This document shows, one piece after another, positions 6,950 to 14,702 of a stretch of DNA of 31,523 nt (positions within the stretch are counted from its first letter, which is position 1; each line of letters begins with the position of its first letter). The notes below the pieces were generated by a model. It was not told the origin of the DNA and searched no databases. It saw only the letters and a program-made list of their open reading frames with translations. A program made the position numbers and the translations under genes. The DNA is from a virus, in IMG/VR virus record IMGVR_UViG_3300050014_000790, positions 1 through 31,523 of that record; one strand, given 5' to 3'.

Positions 6950-8477
6950 AGATAAAAATTTTTTGATTTTAGATGATTCAACAGCTCTAGAATATGATCA
7001 AATTTGTTCTTCCTTTACCAAGAAAATAGATAATTGGTATATCATAAAGCGTAAGAAGCCTTATTGGGATTGCGAAATCCATTTTATGGATCGCTATAAT
7101 AGAATTCCAAAAGGTCTCTGGGGTGAAGTGAAGACATTTGCGAAAAAGTTCAATTTTCCTTTACAGATTGAGGGAACTGAATATATTTGGAACCACGATT
7201 TTAAAGAAGACGAATTCGATGAATGGGTAGAACAGTTCTTTCCAGAACCCATTAATCCTGAAGATTTTTATCCAAGACCATACCAGATTGAGTCATGTAA
7301 AAGAGGATTGAAATTTCGTCTTTGTACTCAGGAAATTTCAACTTCCGGGGGAAAGACCCTTATTGCTTATATGATATTCCGTTACTTGTTTGATAAAGGA
7401 ATTATAAAGAGCATGCTTTATGTAGTTCCTAATGTCGACCTTATTGGTCAGACCGAAGAAAAATTCTATTTATATGAAGACATTTCAGGACATAAGCCAA
7501 ATTGGAAAAGCCAGTGTGTATTTTCTGGTGCAAGTAAAAAACAAGATAAAGATCCCAATATCATATTCGGAACCTACCAAAGCCTCTGCAAACGCGGACC
7601 CGAATATTTTGAAAAATTCGATATGGTTCTTATAGATGAAACCCATCATGCCAAAGCTAATTCAATTCAAAATATTCTAGTTAAGTGTTTTAATGCTCAA
7701 TATAAAATAGGGTTAACCGGTACTCTTCCCCCAGAAGGATCCTGTAGTTCATTTACAATTCAGTCTTATTTAGGACCAAAAGTTTATACGATTGCCTCAT
7801 CCGATTTGATTAATGAAGGCAGAGCAACTCCTGTAAACGTAGTTTGTATTGAACTCGATTACTTATCAGAAGAGAAGAAGAAATCTCTTTATGATCTCCG
7901 TGATGTAAAAACTGATGAGAAAGACGGAGTAAAACTTCTTAACCTAGAAAAAGAACTAGCCAGAGATAGTCGAAAGAGGTTAGTTTATATTTGTGAGATG
8001 ATTCAAAAAACTAAGAAGAATACATTGGTTTTATTTGCGGATATAAAACATGAGTATGGACGTAAGATTTATAATTGGTTAAGGGAAAATAGCGATAAAA
8101 GTGTTTATTATATTGATGGCGGAACTAAATTAGATAATAGGGATTTTTATAAGGAAAAAATGGAGAAAGACGAAGATGTAGTTTTAGTTGCATCTACTGG
8201 AGTTTTCTCTGAAGGTATTGACCTTGTAAACATACACAACCTATTTATAACTGAATCCTCAAAATCGGAGATTATTGTCAGACAAATGTTGGGTAGACCA
8301 ATGAGACTTATGAGTGGCAAGGATAAGGTTATAGTTATGGACTTTAGTGATAATTATTTCTGGAATGGACCAAATAAATTTCAACGAAAGAACTATTTAA
8401 TGAGGCATTCTTTAGAAAGAGAACGCATTTATAAGGAAAAAAAATTTCCATTTAAAAGATTTAAGATAAGACTTTAA
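6930..8477 (+). CDS. uvsW: UvsW-type SF2 helicase
   Basis: 515 residues (T4 UvsW has 503). Superfamily 2 motifs in order: Q/motif Ia region YPRPYQIES (114-122), Walker A STSGGKT (137-143), DEAH-type box DETH (236-239), motif III LTGT (262-265), motif V FSEGID (426-431) and motif VI RQMLGRPMR (451-459). An N-terminal domain of about 110 residues with aromatic and basic residues matches the UvsW substrate-binding domain. UvsW unwinds R-loops and branched intermediates and helps the switch from origin-dependent to recombination-dependent replication. The start at 6930 lies inside the upstream endonuclease gene. The 3' end overlaps the convergent endonuclease by 17 bases. Confidence 0.92.
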   Translation: MKFKISEDKNFLILDDSTALEYDQICSSFTKKIDNWYIIKRKKPYWDCEIHFMDRYNRIPKGLWGEVKTFAKKFNFPLQIEGTEYIWNHDFKEDEFDEWVEQFFPEPINPEDFYPRPYQIESCKRGLKFRLCTQEISTSGGKTLIAYMIFRYLFDKGIIKSMLYVVPNVDLIGQTEEKFYLYEDISGHKPNWKSQCVFSGASKKQDKDPNIIFGTYQSLCKRGPEYFEKFDMVLIDETHHAKANSIQNILVKCFNAQYKIGLTGTLPPEGSCSSFTIQSYLGPKVYTIASSDLINEGRATPVNVVCIELDYLSEEKKKSLYDLRDVKTDEKDGVKLLNLEKELARDSRKRLVYICEMIQKTKKNTLVLFADIKHEYGRKIYNWLRENSDKSVYYIDGGTKLDNRDFYKEKMEKDEDVVLVASTGVFSEGIDLVNIHNLFITESSKSEIIVRQMLGRPMRLMSGKDKVIVMDFSDNYFWNGPNKFQRKNYLMRHSLERERIYKEKKFPFKRFKIRL

Positions 8478-9219
8478 ATTTACATTTTTCGCCATGAAAC
8501 TGGCCATAATTTCCTGGGTCCAATTCTCTCAAACAATATGGACATAAAATTTTATCAGGTTTTTTTCTAGTTTGGCAAGCTGTTTTCATGTGATCAATTT
8601 GTTCATCCGTTCTTTTTTGATCTTTTAAAGATATGGAAGCTTTTTCAGCTCGCTTTATCATTTTTTGTTCTGCTATTTTTTCTCCGTATTTTTCTACCCA
8701 TATAGAATAATTGGATTTTCCATACATCGGATTTTTTTCCCCAACTAATTTTCCCTTTCTTTGTTTTCTCCATTGTTTTTTAGTTTCCTCGCTATGGTGT
8801 TTTCCAAAATTTGGACATAATTTTCCGGTTTTTCCAAACATAAAACTATTTGGACCTAATTTTAATTCTCTTTGCAATTTTTTAGTTTTTTCAGAATGTT
8901 TTTTTCCAAACATTCCATTTTTTTCTCCCGAATTAGAATTTTTTAGTTTTTGTATGGTTTCTTCGCTATGGCATCCTTGAACCCCAATTCCGCCAGTAGG
9001 ACTTATATTATATCCATTTGGAACCAGAGTATTGAATTCTTTAATGTATTTTTCTTGGGCATCCGAAGCTTCCTTTCTAATTTCAAACCATTCTAAAATT
9101 TCTTTGAAGAAATTAGATTTACCATATTTTTTTATAGCATTTTTAAAAATATCTCCGCTTCCTATATAATATTTTTTTTCATTAAAATTAGTTGTCAAAT
9201 ATACATAATGTTTTTTCAT
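8461..9219 (-). CDS. GIY-YIG homing endonuclease with NUMOD3 repeats and a C-terminal zinc knuckle
   Basis: 252 residues on the minus strand. The N-terminus YVYLTTNFNEKKYYIGSG gives the two GIY-YIG strands (Tyr-Val-Tyr in place of Gly-Ile-Tyr), followed by DAQEKYIKEFNT with the catalytic Glu and GYNISPTGG. NUMOD3-like repeats (CHSEETIQKLKNS, KHSEKTKKLQREL, HHSEETKKQWRKQ) follow, and the tail has CPYC plus a later His and Cys, a possible zinc finger. Closest relatives in the window are the endonucleases at 12886 and 14054. It is inserted convergently at the end of the uvsW operon, overlapping uvsW by 17 bases, so it leaves the helicase intact. A TATA-like box lies ten bases upstream of its start. 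Confidence 0.92.
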   Translation of the reverse strand: MKKHYVYLTTNFNEKKYYIGSGDIFKNAIKKYGKSNFFKEILEWFEIRKEASDAQEKYIKEFNTLVPNGYNISPTGGIGVQGCHSEETIQKLKNSNSGEKNGMFGKKHSEKTKKLQRELKLGPNSFMFGKTGKLCPNFGKHHSEETKKQWRKQRKGKLVGEKNPMYGKSNYSIWVEKYGEKIAEQKMIKRAEKASISLKDQKRTDEQIDHMKTACQTRKKPDKILCPYCLRELDPGNYGQFHGEKCKFKVLS

Positions 9220-9229
9220 AGATTTGTTT

Positions 9230-9241
9230 TATTTATATATC
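9230..9241 (-). promoter_or_regulatory. T4-late-type promoter box (GATATATAAATA)
   Basis: Read on the minus strand this is GATATATAAATA, holding a perfect TATAAATA, ten bases ahead of the start codon of the minus-strand endonuclease. It is the best match to the T4 late consensus in the window, together with 19785-19794. Function is inferred. Confidence 0.55.
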
Positions 9242-9289
9242 TATTTTTAGAATTTATAATTTGACAAATGCTTGGCAATAATATTTAAC

Positions 9290-9317
9290 CTCACTTTTTT
9301 TGTGAGATAAATAACAT
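9290..9317 (+). promoter_or_regulatory. Short hairpin and GATAAATA box before the 9318 gene
   Basis: A 5-bp stem CTCAC/GTGAG (9290-9294 with 9302-9306) encloses seven T, and GATAAATA follows at 9306-9313, four bases before the ATG. The box is a one-base variant of TATAAATA. With the minus-strand box at 9230-9241 it forms a divergent control region of 98 bases. Confidence 0.35.
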
Positions 9318-10631
9318 ATGAAAGCCCTTACCATATTTGAAGCGATCAACTTTGAACGCCACCAAGAACCACTGGATTCTTTGGGAATTGGGGATATTGA
9401 AAGAAGGAAAGGGGTTATTCGTGTCAAAAAAGATCCTGAATTAGCTCCACTAGAAAAATTTGGAATAGATACCCTTCTTAAAACGAGCAATGCTCACGGA
9501 GGAATTGTCTATATTTGGAAAATCCGTCAAGGATCTGATTCGAATACTATCTATATGGGTATAGGTTATTTAGATGGGGATTGGTCTCTTGGATATTGGA
9601 AAAAAACTAGAAATGGAAGAATGCTTAATGTTTTGGGGGTAGAAGGGGAAACATGGGATTCATTATGGGACACAAAATTTGAAGAATATGAAGATGAAAT
9701 AAATGGTAATGATTGGATTGATTCTAGTAATTCAGATTCTCCAAAAACAAAAGCTATTTCTAATTACTTCAATTATAATGTTAAAAATGGGTATGATAAA
9801 TTAAAGGAATCCCATTTTATTAAAGGCGGGAATCCCTTAGATACTCTGGACATTGGTTTAAAGAAAGAAAGAGCTATTTCGAAAATTCGTCAGGCAATGA
9901 ATCTTATTGCCATAGAATATGATGTAGATATTAATGAACTTAAATGGGATGATGAAAATCTTTTCATGGAGATGGAATTATCCGGTTATCGATATATGAT
10001 GGGTCTTAGCGTTCCTTATTTAGAAGGGGAAGAAGATAGAGAGCCATTTACCGTTTCGTGGGAGAATACAAAAAATATGGACAACAGTGAAAACCCCATG
10101 GGAGATGATGAATTTTCTACTACTAAGGAAGCTGCCGATTGGATTAGAGAGGAAATAGAGGTTCATAAGGATGACCCAATATATGAAACCCAGAATTTTA
10201 GAAGAGAAGATGATCCGTTAGATTCTTTAGCCATAGGAAGAATAGAACAAAGAAGAATTCAGAAATTAAGGGATCTTTCTCTTGAAATGATGCAGGGATT
10301 TGTTAAAAGCATTAATGGAGATCCTTCCAAAATTAAGGATACAACAATCGAGGCATCTAAAAGAATTCCATGGAGAATATCTTATGAAATATTAGAAGAT
10401 GTCGGATACATGACCGTTCGCAACGTATATCAAATAAGTTATACTATTCCTAAAGATATGTTCCGAGTTAAATTTTATACTCAGGATGTAAATGATAAAA
10501 CTTATAATGATTTGAGATTGGTTTCAGCAACCTATGATTTAAATAATGAAGATGTAAATTCGGTCTTAGAAGATTGCAGAGAAAGACTTCTACATTATTT
10601 TAATGAGTATGGTCAATATAAAAATTCGTAA
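9318..10631 (+). CDS. Unknown three-module protein with three PLDSLxIG motifs
   Basis: 437 residues, function not recognised. A 14-residue motif occurs three times: FERHQEPLDSLGIG at 12-25, FIKGGNPLDTLDIG at 167-180 and FRREDDPLDSLAIG at 294-307, each followed by charged, mostly IER/KER-type helices. Each copy introduces about 120-140 residues of alpha/beta sequence, so the protein looks like three related or serially fused modules. The first module is rich in Trp and Gly (IVYIWKIRQG, GDWSLGYWKK). The start, MKALTIFEAI, resembles the M-K/R-A-x-T-V starts at 20400, 20801 and 21124. No membrane segment or signal peptide. The next gene begins two bases after its stop. It may be a virion or assembly protein, but that is a guess. 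Confidence 0.8.
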   Translation: MKALTIFEAINFERHQEPLDSLGIGDIERRKGVIRVKKDPELAPLEKFGIDTLLKTSNAHGGIVYIWKIRQGSDSNTIYMGIGYLDGDWSLGYWKKTRNGRMLNVLGVEGETWDSLWDTKFEEYEDEINGNDWIDSSNSDSPKTKAISNYFNYNVKNGYDKLKESHFIKGGNPLDTLDIGLKKERAISKIRQAMNLIAIEYDVDINELKWDDENLFMEMELSGYRYMMGLSVPYLEGEEDREPFTVSWENTKNMDNSENPMGDDEFSTTKEAADWIREEIEVHKDDPIYETQNFRREDDPLDSLAIGRIEQRRIQKLRDLSLEMMQGFVKSINGDPSKIKDTTIEASKRIPWRISYEILEDVGYMTVRNVYQISYTIPKDMFRVKFYTQDVNDKTYNDLRLVSATYDLNNEDVNSVLEDCRERLLHYFNEYGQYKNS

Positions 10632-10633
10632 TT

Positions 10634-11596
10634 ATGCCTACAATTAAAGAAATTTCACAATGGCCTAGAACAATAGTTTTAGAAAATGAACCTCAGGATC
10701 CTACAGGAGCTCGTCATTATAAAGCTATTCTTTCTAGAAACGCTGGTGATAAAAGTTCCAGTTTTGATGGAGCTTGGGTTTTGAGAATTATTAGGGATTT
10801 TGAGAATAATGATGATTGGTCAGGAACCCCCGGCTCCTGGTTTTTGGATACCTTATTAGGTTATGATAATTTCGGTAGCCGATCAGAGGACAGAGTCTAT
10901 ATTGATTACGGGAATGACTGGTTTGTTACCGGAATGGCTCCAGTTCTTAAAGAAGCTGAAGAAACAGTTTATGGGGGTGTAAATGAAGCCGAAGAACCTG
11001 TGAGATATACAGGAAAATTTGTAAGGGATCCAAAGAATCCAGATATTCTTTATCATGGAGGAAAATTAGCAGGACATGAGTCTACTAAATACGAAACTAT
11101 TGATAAAAAACTTACCGATAAACAATACGAGGAACTTCAAAAACTTCAGAGAGAAAGAAATGATCTAGATGATCAGATTGATCAGCTAGAAGATGAACGG
11201 AAACAAATGAAACAACAGCAAAGAGATCTTGCAATGGAAAGAGAAGAATTCGATGCTTCGGTTCAAGAACAATATGGATATGATGTTTTGGATCTTTTAA
11301 ACTCAGGACTTTCAGATGAGGAAAAGATTAAATCCATGAAAGAAAAAGATATGATGCAAGATGAGACCGGCCGAATGATTGGGGACCCCAAACAACTTAT
11401 ATCCGAATATAATTATTATTGGGGTAAGGGTCGAACCGACGATGATTTCGAAGAACAACAAGAAAAACTCAAAAAAGAAATAACCAAATTAGCTGATAAG
11501 CTTTCCAAAATAGAAGACAAAATTGATAAGATGGAATATACTCATAAAGAAACCAAAGAATTTAAGGCAGCAGATCAATGGGGATATACCTGGTAA
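10634..11596 (+). CDS. Unknown protein with a long coiled coil
   Basis: 320 residues. The first 130 residues are globular with many Trp, Gly and Asp (GSWFLDTLLGYDNFG, YIDYGNDWFVTG). Residues about 158-210 and 272-308 are strongly charged heptads (LQKLQRERNDLDDQIDQLED; KLKKEITKLADKLSKIEDKI), predicting a two-part coiled coil separated by a helical spacer. A VNEA sequence (116-119) between the globular and helical parts resembles a prohead-protease site. It follows the 9318 gene by two bases in the same operon and ends at a terminator. Structural or assembly functions are plausible; nothing specific is recognised. Confidence 0.8.
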   Translation: MPTIKEISQWPRTIVLENEPQDPTGARHYKAILSRNAGDKSSSFDGAWVLRIIRDFENNDDWSGTPGSWFLDTLLGYDNFGSRSEDRVYIDYGNDWFVTGMAPVLKEAEETVYGGVNEAEEPVRYTGKFVRDPKNPDILYHGGKLAGHESTKYETIDKKLTDKQYEELQKLQRERNDLDDQIDQLEDERKQMKQQQRDLAMEREEFDASVQEQYGYDVLDLLNSGLSDEEKIKSMKEKDMMQDETGRMIGDPKQLISEYNYYWGKGRTDDDFEEQQEKLKKEITKLADKLSKIEDKIDKMEYTHKETKEFKAADQWGYTW

Positions 11597-11600
11597 CAAT

Positions 11601-11626
11601 AAAAAAGGAGCTTAATAAGCTCCTTT
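11601..11626 (-). terminator. Bidirectional intrinsic terminator
   Basis: A 10-bp stem, AAAGGAGCTT at 11604-11613 with AAGCTCCTTT at 11617-11626, closes on a three-base loop. On the minus strand it is followed by six T, a canonical terminator for the secreted-protein gene ending at 11633. On the plus strand it lies eight bases after the 10634 gene's stop and has a weaker T run, so it probably stops both convergent units. Confidence 0.85.
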
Positions 11627-11632
11627 CTAGTG

Positions 11633-12841
11633 TTATCGTCTTCCGCTTGAGCCGGAAGAACCGCTTGAAGAACCGCTGGAAGATCTACTTCCGCCACTTG
11701 AACTGCTTGATCCCCCGCTAAAATTGGAAGATCCGCTATTGTAACTTCTTGATGGTGCTGAATAAGAGGATCCTTGCGAAGAATTATAGCTTCTATTTGA
11801 ATTTGAATTAGAATTAGAATATGAATTTCTAGATTCTACACTGCTTCTTGAAGGAGCTGTATATTCTCTCCTATTTGATGAACCCTGATTTGAATAATTC
11901 CTACTCTGCGTATTTGTGTTTGAGAAAGTTCTGTTTTGAGTAGAAGGCTGAGTTCTAAAATTTGTTGATGGAGTTACTCTTCTTTCCGGAATAGATGAAA
12001 TACTAGTATTAGCTCTGCTATTATTATAAGCAGGTCTTGTACTCATTCTGGGATTGTTATATGAAGGTGTATAACTTCTACGAGATTCCGAATAAGTTCC
12101 TCTTGATTGTGGAGCAACCCTATTTTGAGTTTGTCTATTGGATGTATTTGAAAGCGATGAGGGTCTTTCCTGTCTTCCATATCCGGGGTTTCTCATATTG
12201 TTGTTATGCTGAAAATTATTGTTGCTATAATATCCATTATGATAGTGGTTCCAGTTATTTCCATAATGATTGCCATAGTAACCATATCCAAAACCAAAGC
12301 CCCAACTATAATCAGGGAAAGGTCTCCAGTAATGACCAAATGTGGTGTAGCCAAAGTAAAAGCCACTATTGAATCCTGAATAGTAAGGATAATTGTATCC
12401 GTAATAAGGATTCCAACCCCATCCATAATCTTCATACATCCATTGATTGTAATACCAAGGTTCGGAATACATCCAACGATTAAATCCACCATAATAAAAC
12501 CTTCCTATCCTATTTGAATAATAGAAAGGATCAAGTTCATAAACATTAACTTCAATATTAGGATTGTCCTGCTTTAGCGTATCCACAAATGACTGAACAG
12601 GATCTACATAAGGTTTTCTAACCTTTTTAACTTTTTTGGCATCTGTTTTGGGACTGTAATAAAGGTCATCCCATTCTTTATTTTTTACTATCTGGGTTTC
12701 TTTTGTGATAGTATCCTGAGCTACATTCTGCTCTTTCTGTAGAGCATACTTCTCATAATTAGACATCTCCCGATTTGCATTCTGTGCGGAAGATATATAG
12801 AAAAAGAGAAGTCCGATAAAGATAATTAATAGTTTTTTCAT
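11633..12841 (-). CDS. Secreted low-complexity Tyr/Gly/Asn/Ser-rich protein
   Basis: 402 residues. The N-terminus MKKLLIIFIGLLFFYISSAQ is a classic Sec signal peptide with the SAQ end usual in Bacteroidetes, so the protein should be exported. Residues about 20-105 are charged. Residues about 105-205 are dominated by Tyr, Trp, Gly, Phe and Asn (for example WGWNPYYGYNYPYYSGF), and the rest is Ser/Asn/Arg/Gln-rich, ending in a Ser-Gly tract and RR. No catalytic motif is visible. Similar signal-peptide proteins with aromatic/glycine repeats are common in Bacteroidetes genomes, so this looks like a host-derived cargo gene, perhaps altering the cell surface. It stands alone on the minus strand with its own terminator. 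Confidence 0.85.
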   Translation of the reverse strand: MKKLLIIFIGLLFFYISSAQNANREMSNYEKYALQKEQNVAQDTITKETQIVKNKEWDDLYYSPKTDAKKVKKVRKPYVDPVQSFVDTLKQDNPNIEVNVYELDPFYYSNRIGRFYYGGFNRWMYSEPWYYNQWMYEDYGWGWNPYYGYNYPYYSGFNSGFYFGYTTFGHYWRPFPDYSWGFGFGYGYYGNHYGNNWNHYHNGYYSNNNFQHNNNMRNPGYGRQERPSSLSNTSNRQTQNRVAPQSRGTYSESRRSYTPSYNNPRMSTRPAYNNSRANTSISSIPERRVTPSTNFRTQPSTQNRTFSNTNTQSRNYSNQGSSNRREYTAPSRSSVESRNSYSNSNSNSNRSYNSSQGSSYSAPSRSYNSGSSNFSGGSSSSSGGSRSSSGSSSGSSGSSGRR

Positions 12842-12885
12842 GATTAGTTTTTATATGGGTTCTTTATAGAGATGATGAGAATACT

Positions 12886-13335
12886 GTGCCAAACTATCCT
12901 AAAATGGGAAAAAGATTACAAAAACCTGCTCAAACAAAAAAATTTAACTACGTTTACATTACTACCAATTTAATTAACGGCAAACAATATATTGGCGATC
13001 ATTCATCAGATATGCCAAATGATGGTTATTTGGGAAGCGGAAGACTCATTGCAAAAGCAATTAAAAAACATGGCAAAGAAAATTTTAAAAAAGAGATTTT
13101 AGAAAATTTTCCTACAAAAGACCAATCTTTTAATGCTCAAGAAAAATACATTAAAGAATACAATACACTAAATCCGAAGGGATACAATATTCATTTGAAG
13201 GGAGGATGGGATCCATTTTTAATTTTAGATTCTCCGATAAGATCGGAAAAATATTTAGAATCACTTAAAGGAGTGCATTATTCCCCTAGCGAAGATCCGG
13301 TAATACATATTCCATTTAAGCACGTTCAAAGATAG
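12886..13335 (+). CDS. GIY-YIG homing endonuclease, catalytic domain only
   Basis: 149 residues from a GTG at 12886; an ATG at 12904 (MGKRLQKPAQ) is an equally good start. The GIY-YIG core is intact: NYVYITTNLINGKQYIGDHS, then LGSGRLIAKAIKKHGKENF, NAQEKYIKEYNT with the catalytic Glu, and GYNIHLKGG. It is very close to the enzyme at 14054, but where that one continues into NUMOD3-type repeats this one has about 40 residues of unrelated sequence (WDPFLILDSPIRSEKYLESL onward). It may be a minimal or degenerate endonuclease that has lost its DNA-binding half. It lies between the divergent secreted-protein gene and the 13416 operon. Confidence 0.85.
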   Translation: MPNYPKMGKRLQKPAQTKKFNYVYITTNLINGKQYIGDHSSDMPNDGYLGSGRLIAKAIKKHGKENFKKEILENFPTKDQSFNAQEKYIKEYNTLNPKGYNIHLKGGWDPFLILDSPIRSEKYLESLKGVHYSPSEDPVIHIPFKHVQR

Positions 13336-13380
13336 ATATATAAGTTGTAAGTTAAAATGTGTAACCTTCAAAAAAAGACC

Positions 13381-13403
13381 ATAAATATATAATATATAAA
13401 ATA
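13381..13403 (+). promoter_or_regulatory. T4-late-type promoter boxes, overlapping pair
   Basis: ATAAATATA at 13381-13389 is followed by TATATAAAATA at 13393-13403, twelve bases before the start of the 13416 gene. The second is identical to the boxes at 6140 and 18242. A weaker TATATAAG is at 13337-13344. Promoter function is inferred from recurrence and position. Confidence 0.55.
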
Positions 13404-13415
13404 AAATCTCTTGTT

Positions 13416-13934
13416 ATGAGGAAATTCAATACTGTTTTTAAAGAAAAGCAGACAAAAGTAGAAACTCTTTTAGAAGAGAAATTACTTTCACAGTTCAAGA
13501 CGGTATATAGCGCTTTATTAGAAAAGTATGAAGTACCTGAATTCTATGATTTATCAGAGAAATACCAAGGAGCATTTCTAGCAGAATTGAACTCCTATTG
13601 GACAGAAGATAACGGACTAACTGAAACAGGAACTAAATTTGTTCAGTCTAAAGAATCAACTCTTAATGAGAGCTCAACAGATGAGCAGAAGAAAAACGTA
13701 TTACAGATCAAAGCTCAGATAGTAATTGACGAAACACTACGTCAAGTTGACATAAAAAATAAACTTTATACAGTTCTTGATGAAATGTATAATCAGGTTA
13801 ATGCCTCAAATATCTCAAATGTACTCGCTCCCGAAGTTATAACAGAAGTAATTAAAGAATCTTTCGTTAAATCCCTAAAAGAACTTTTAAAGGAGATTAA
13901 CTACGAGATTAAGGAAAGTGCTAAAAATGAATAA
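13416..13934 (+). CDS. Unknown helical protein
   Basis: 172 residues, almost entirely helical and charged, with no recognised domain. The N-terminal half (VETLLEEKLLSQFKTVYSAL) and C-terminal half (IKESFVKSLKELLKEINYEI) have amphipathic heptad-like patterns. The middle holds STLNESSTDE (LNES at 83-86), a candidate T4-type prohead-protease site. It is first in a short operon with its own promoter box and a terminator after the next small gene. Its 3' end overlaps that gene by eight bases. A head-associated or assembly role is possible but unproven. Confidence 0.75.
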   Translation: MRKFNTVFKEKQTKVETLLEEKLLSQFKTVYSALLEKYEVPEFYDLSEKYQGAFLAELNSYWTEDNGLTETGTKFVQSKESTLNESSTDEQKKNVLQIKAQIVIDETLRQVDIKNKLYTVLDEMYNQVNASNISNVLAPEVITEVIKESFVKSLKELLKEINYEIKESAKNE

Positions 13935-14037
13935 AATAGGACCTATACCGCCTAAAAAACAACAACCTATTAAGACCGCTAAACCTCCTGCACCTATCAG
14001 AACAATACGTAGAGGTTGCCGAGCATGCGGACATTAA
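13927..14037 (+). CDS. Small Cys-containing protein (36 aa)
   Basis: 36 residues starting with an ATG inside the end of the 13416 gene. It is Pro/Lys-rich (KIGPIPPKKQQPIKTAKPPA) and ends with RRGCRACGH, where two cysteines and a final histidine could bind a metal. The intact frame, the coupling overlap and the terminator placed directly behind it argue that it is real. Function not recognised. Confidence 0.55.
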   Translation: MNKIGPIPPKKQQPIKTAKPPAPIRTIRRGCRACGH

Positions 14038-14053
14038 ACAATATTTAATTTAT

Positions 14054-14578
14054 TCAAAAATCCAGCAGTGCTGGATTTTTTGTTTTGTTTTTATTCCAGG
14101 GAATTTGTCCAGTTTTCTTTCCTTTATTAACATTGGGGGTTCCCTTATTAATCTTTTTTAAAATATTTTTTTGGCCTTCTGTCATAGGGATTCCTTTATT
14201 CCAAGGAATCTGATTTTTATTATAATCTTTACCAATATGAGATTTACTCATCTTATCTCGAGTTTCTTTTGAAATGCTATCCTTTGCTTGATGACCGCCT
14301 TTAGGACTTATATTATATCCATGAGGTTTTAAAGTATTGTATTGAATAATATACCTTTCTTGAGCATCAAAAGCTTTTTGTTTTGTTGGAAAAAATTCAA
14401 GAATTTCTCTTTTAAATTTTTTTCGGCCATATTTTTTCCTTGCATTTTCGAAATAATTGCCACTTCCCAAATAGTTTTTTGTATGCCAACAATTTAAATC
14501 ATCGGTAGAATGATCTCCAACATACTGTTTTCCATCAACAATATTGGTAGTAATATAAACAAAGTTAAATTTTTTCAT
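14054..14578 (-). CDS. GIY-YIG homing endonuclease
   Basis: 174 residues on the minus strand. KKFNFVYITTNIVDGKQYVG gives both signature strands, followed by NYLGSGNYFENARKKYG, FDAQERYIIQYNT with the catalytic Glu, and GYNISPKGG. A short DNA-binding tail has NUMOD3-like pieces (ISKETRDKMSKSHIG) and two copies of a QIPWNKG/QIPWNKN element. The catalytic domain is clearly paralogous to those at 12886 and 8461. It is inserted convergently behind the 13416 operon, and its final codons are embedded in that operon's terminator. Confidence 0.92.
   Translation of the reverse strand: MKKFNFVYITTNIVDGKQYVGDHSTDDLNCWHTKNYLGSGNYFENARKKYGRKKFKREILEFFPTKQKAFDAQERYIIQYNTLKPHGYNISPKGGHQAKDSISKETRDKMSKSHIGKDYNKNQIPWNKGIPMTEGQKNILKKINKGTPNVNKGKKTGQIPWNKNKTKNPALLDF
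14056..14085 (+). terminator. Intrinsic terminator of the 13416-14037 operon
   Basis: An 11-bp perfect stem, AAAAATCCAGC at 14056-14066 with GCTGGATTTTT at 14070-14080, has a three-base loop and is followed by TGTTTTG. It lies 18 bases after the small gene. The same bases, read on the other strand, encode the last residues (PALLDF) and stop of the convergent endonuclease. Confidence 0.85.
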
Positions 14579-14601
14579 GAGTATCGTTTTATTTTGAAGA
14601 A

Positions 14602-14702
14602 TATATAAAAAGAGCGGGACAGTCAGTTTACCGTCTGATTGGCTTTACCAGAGCCTTACCTCTCTTATATTTTAATATTTATCTATAAAAAAAAGATAAG
14701 AA
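14602..14702 (+). promoter_or_regulatory. Promoter box and possibly folded leader of the 14703 gene
   Basis: TATATAAAAA at 14602-14611 starts a 100-base leader. Within it, AAGAG (14610-14614) can pair with CTCTT (14662-14666), GG with CC just inside, CAGTCAG (14620-14626) with CTGATTG (14635-14641), and GCT (14642-14644) with AGC (14652-14654), giving a three-way-junction shape. The element TTACC recurs in both loops and in the closing strand. On the minus strand the region is the leader of the divergent endonuclease, with GATAAATA at 14676-14683. The fold is worked out by eye only. Confidence 0.35.

Noticed and set aside
12037-12492. Open frames on both strands inside the secreted-protein gene
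   Set aside because: They lie wholly within the Tyr/Asn-rich repeats of the minus-strand gene and show no independent motif or start signal.
14610-14666. Possible tRNA in the GC-richer intergenic patch
   Set aside because: No seven-base acceptor stem, no TTC-type T arm and no anticodon arm of the right spacing; only short stems are possible.
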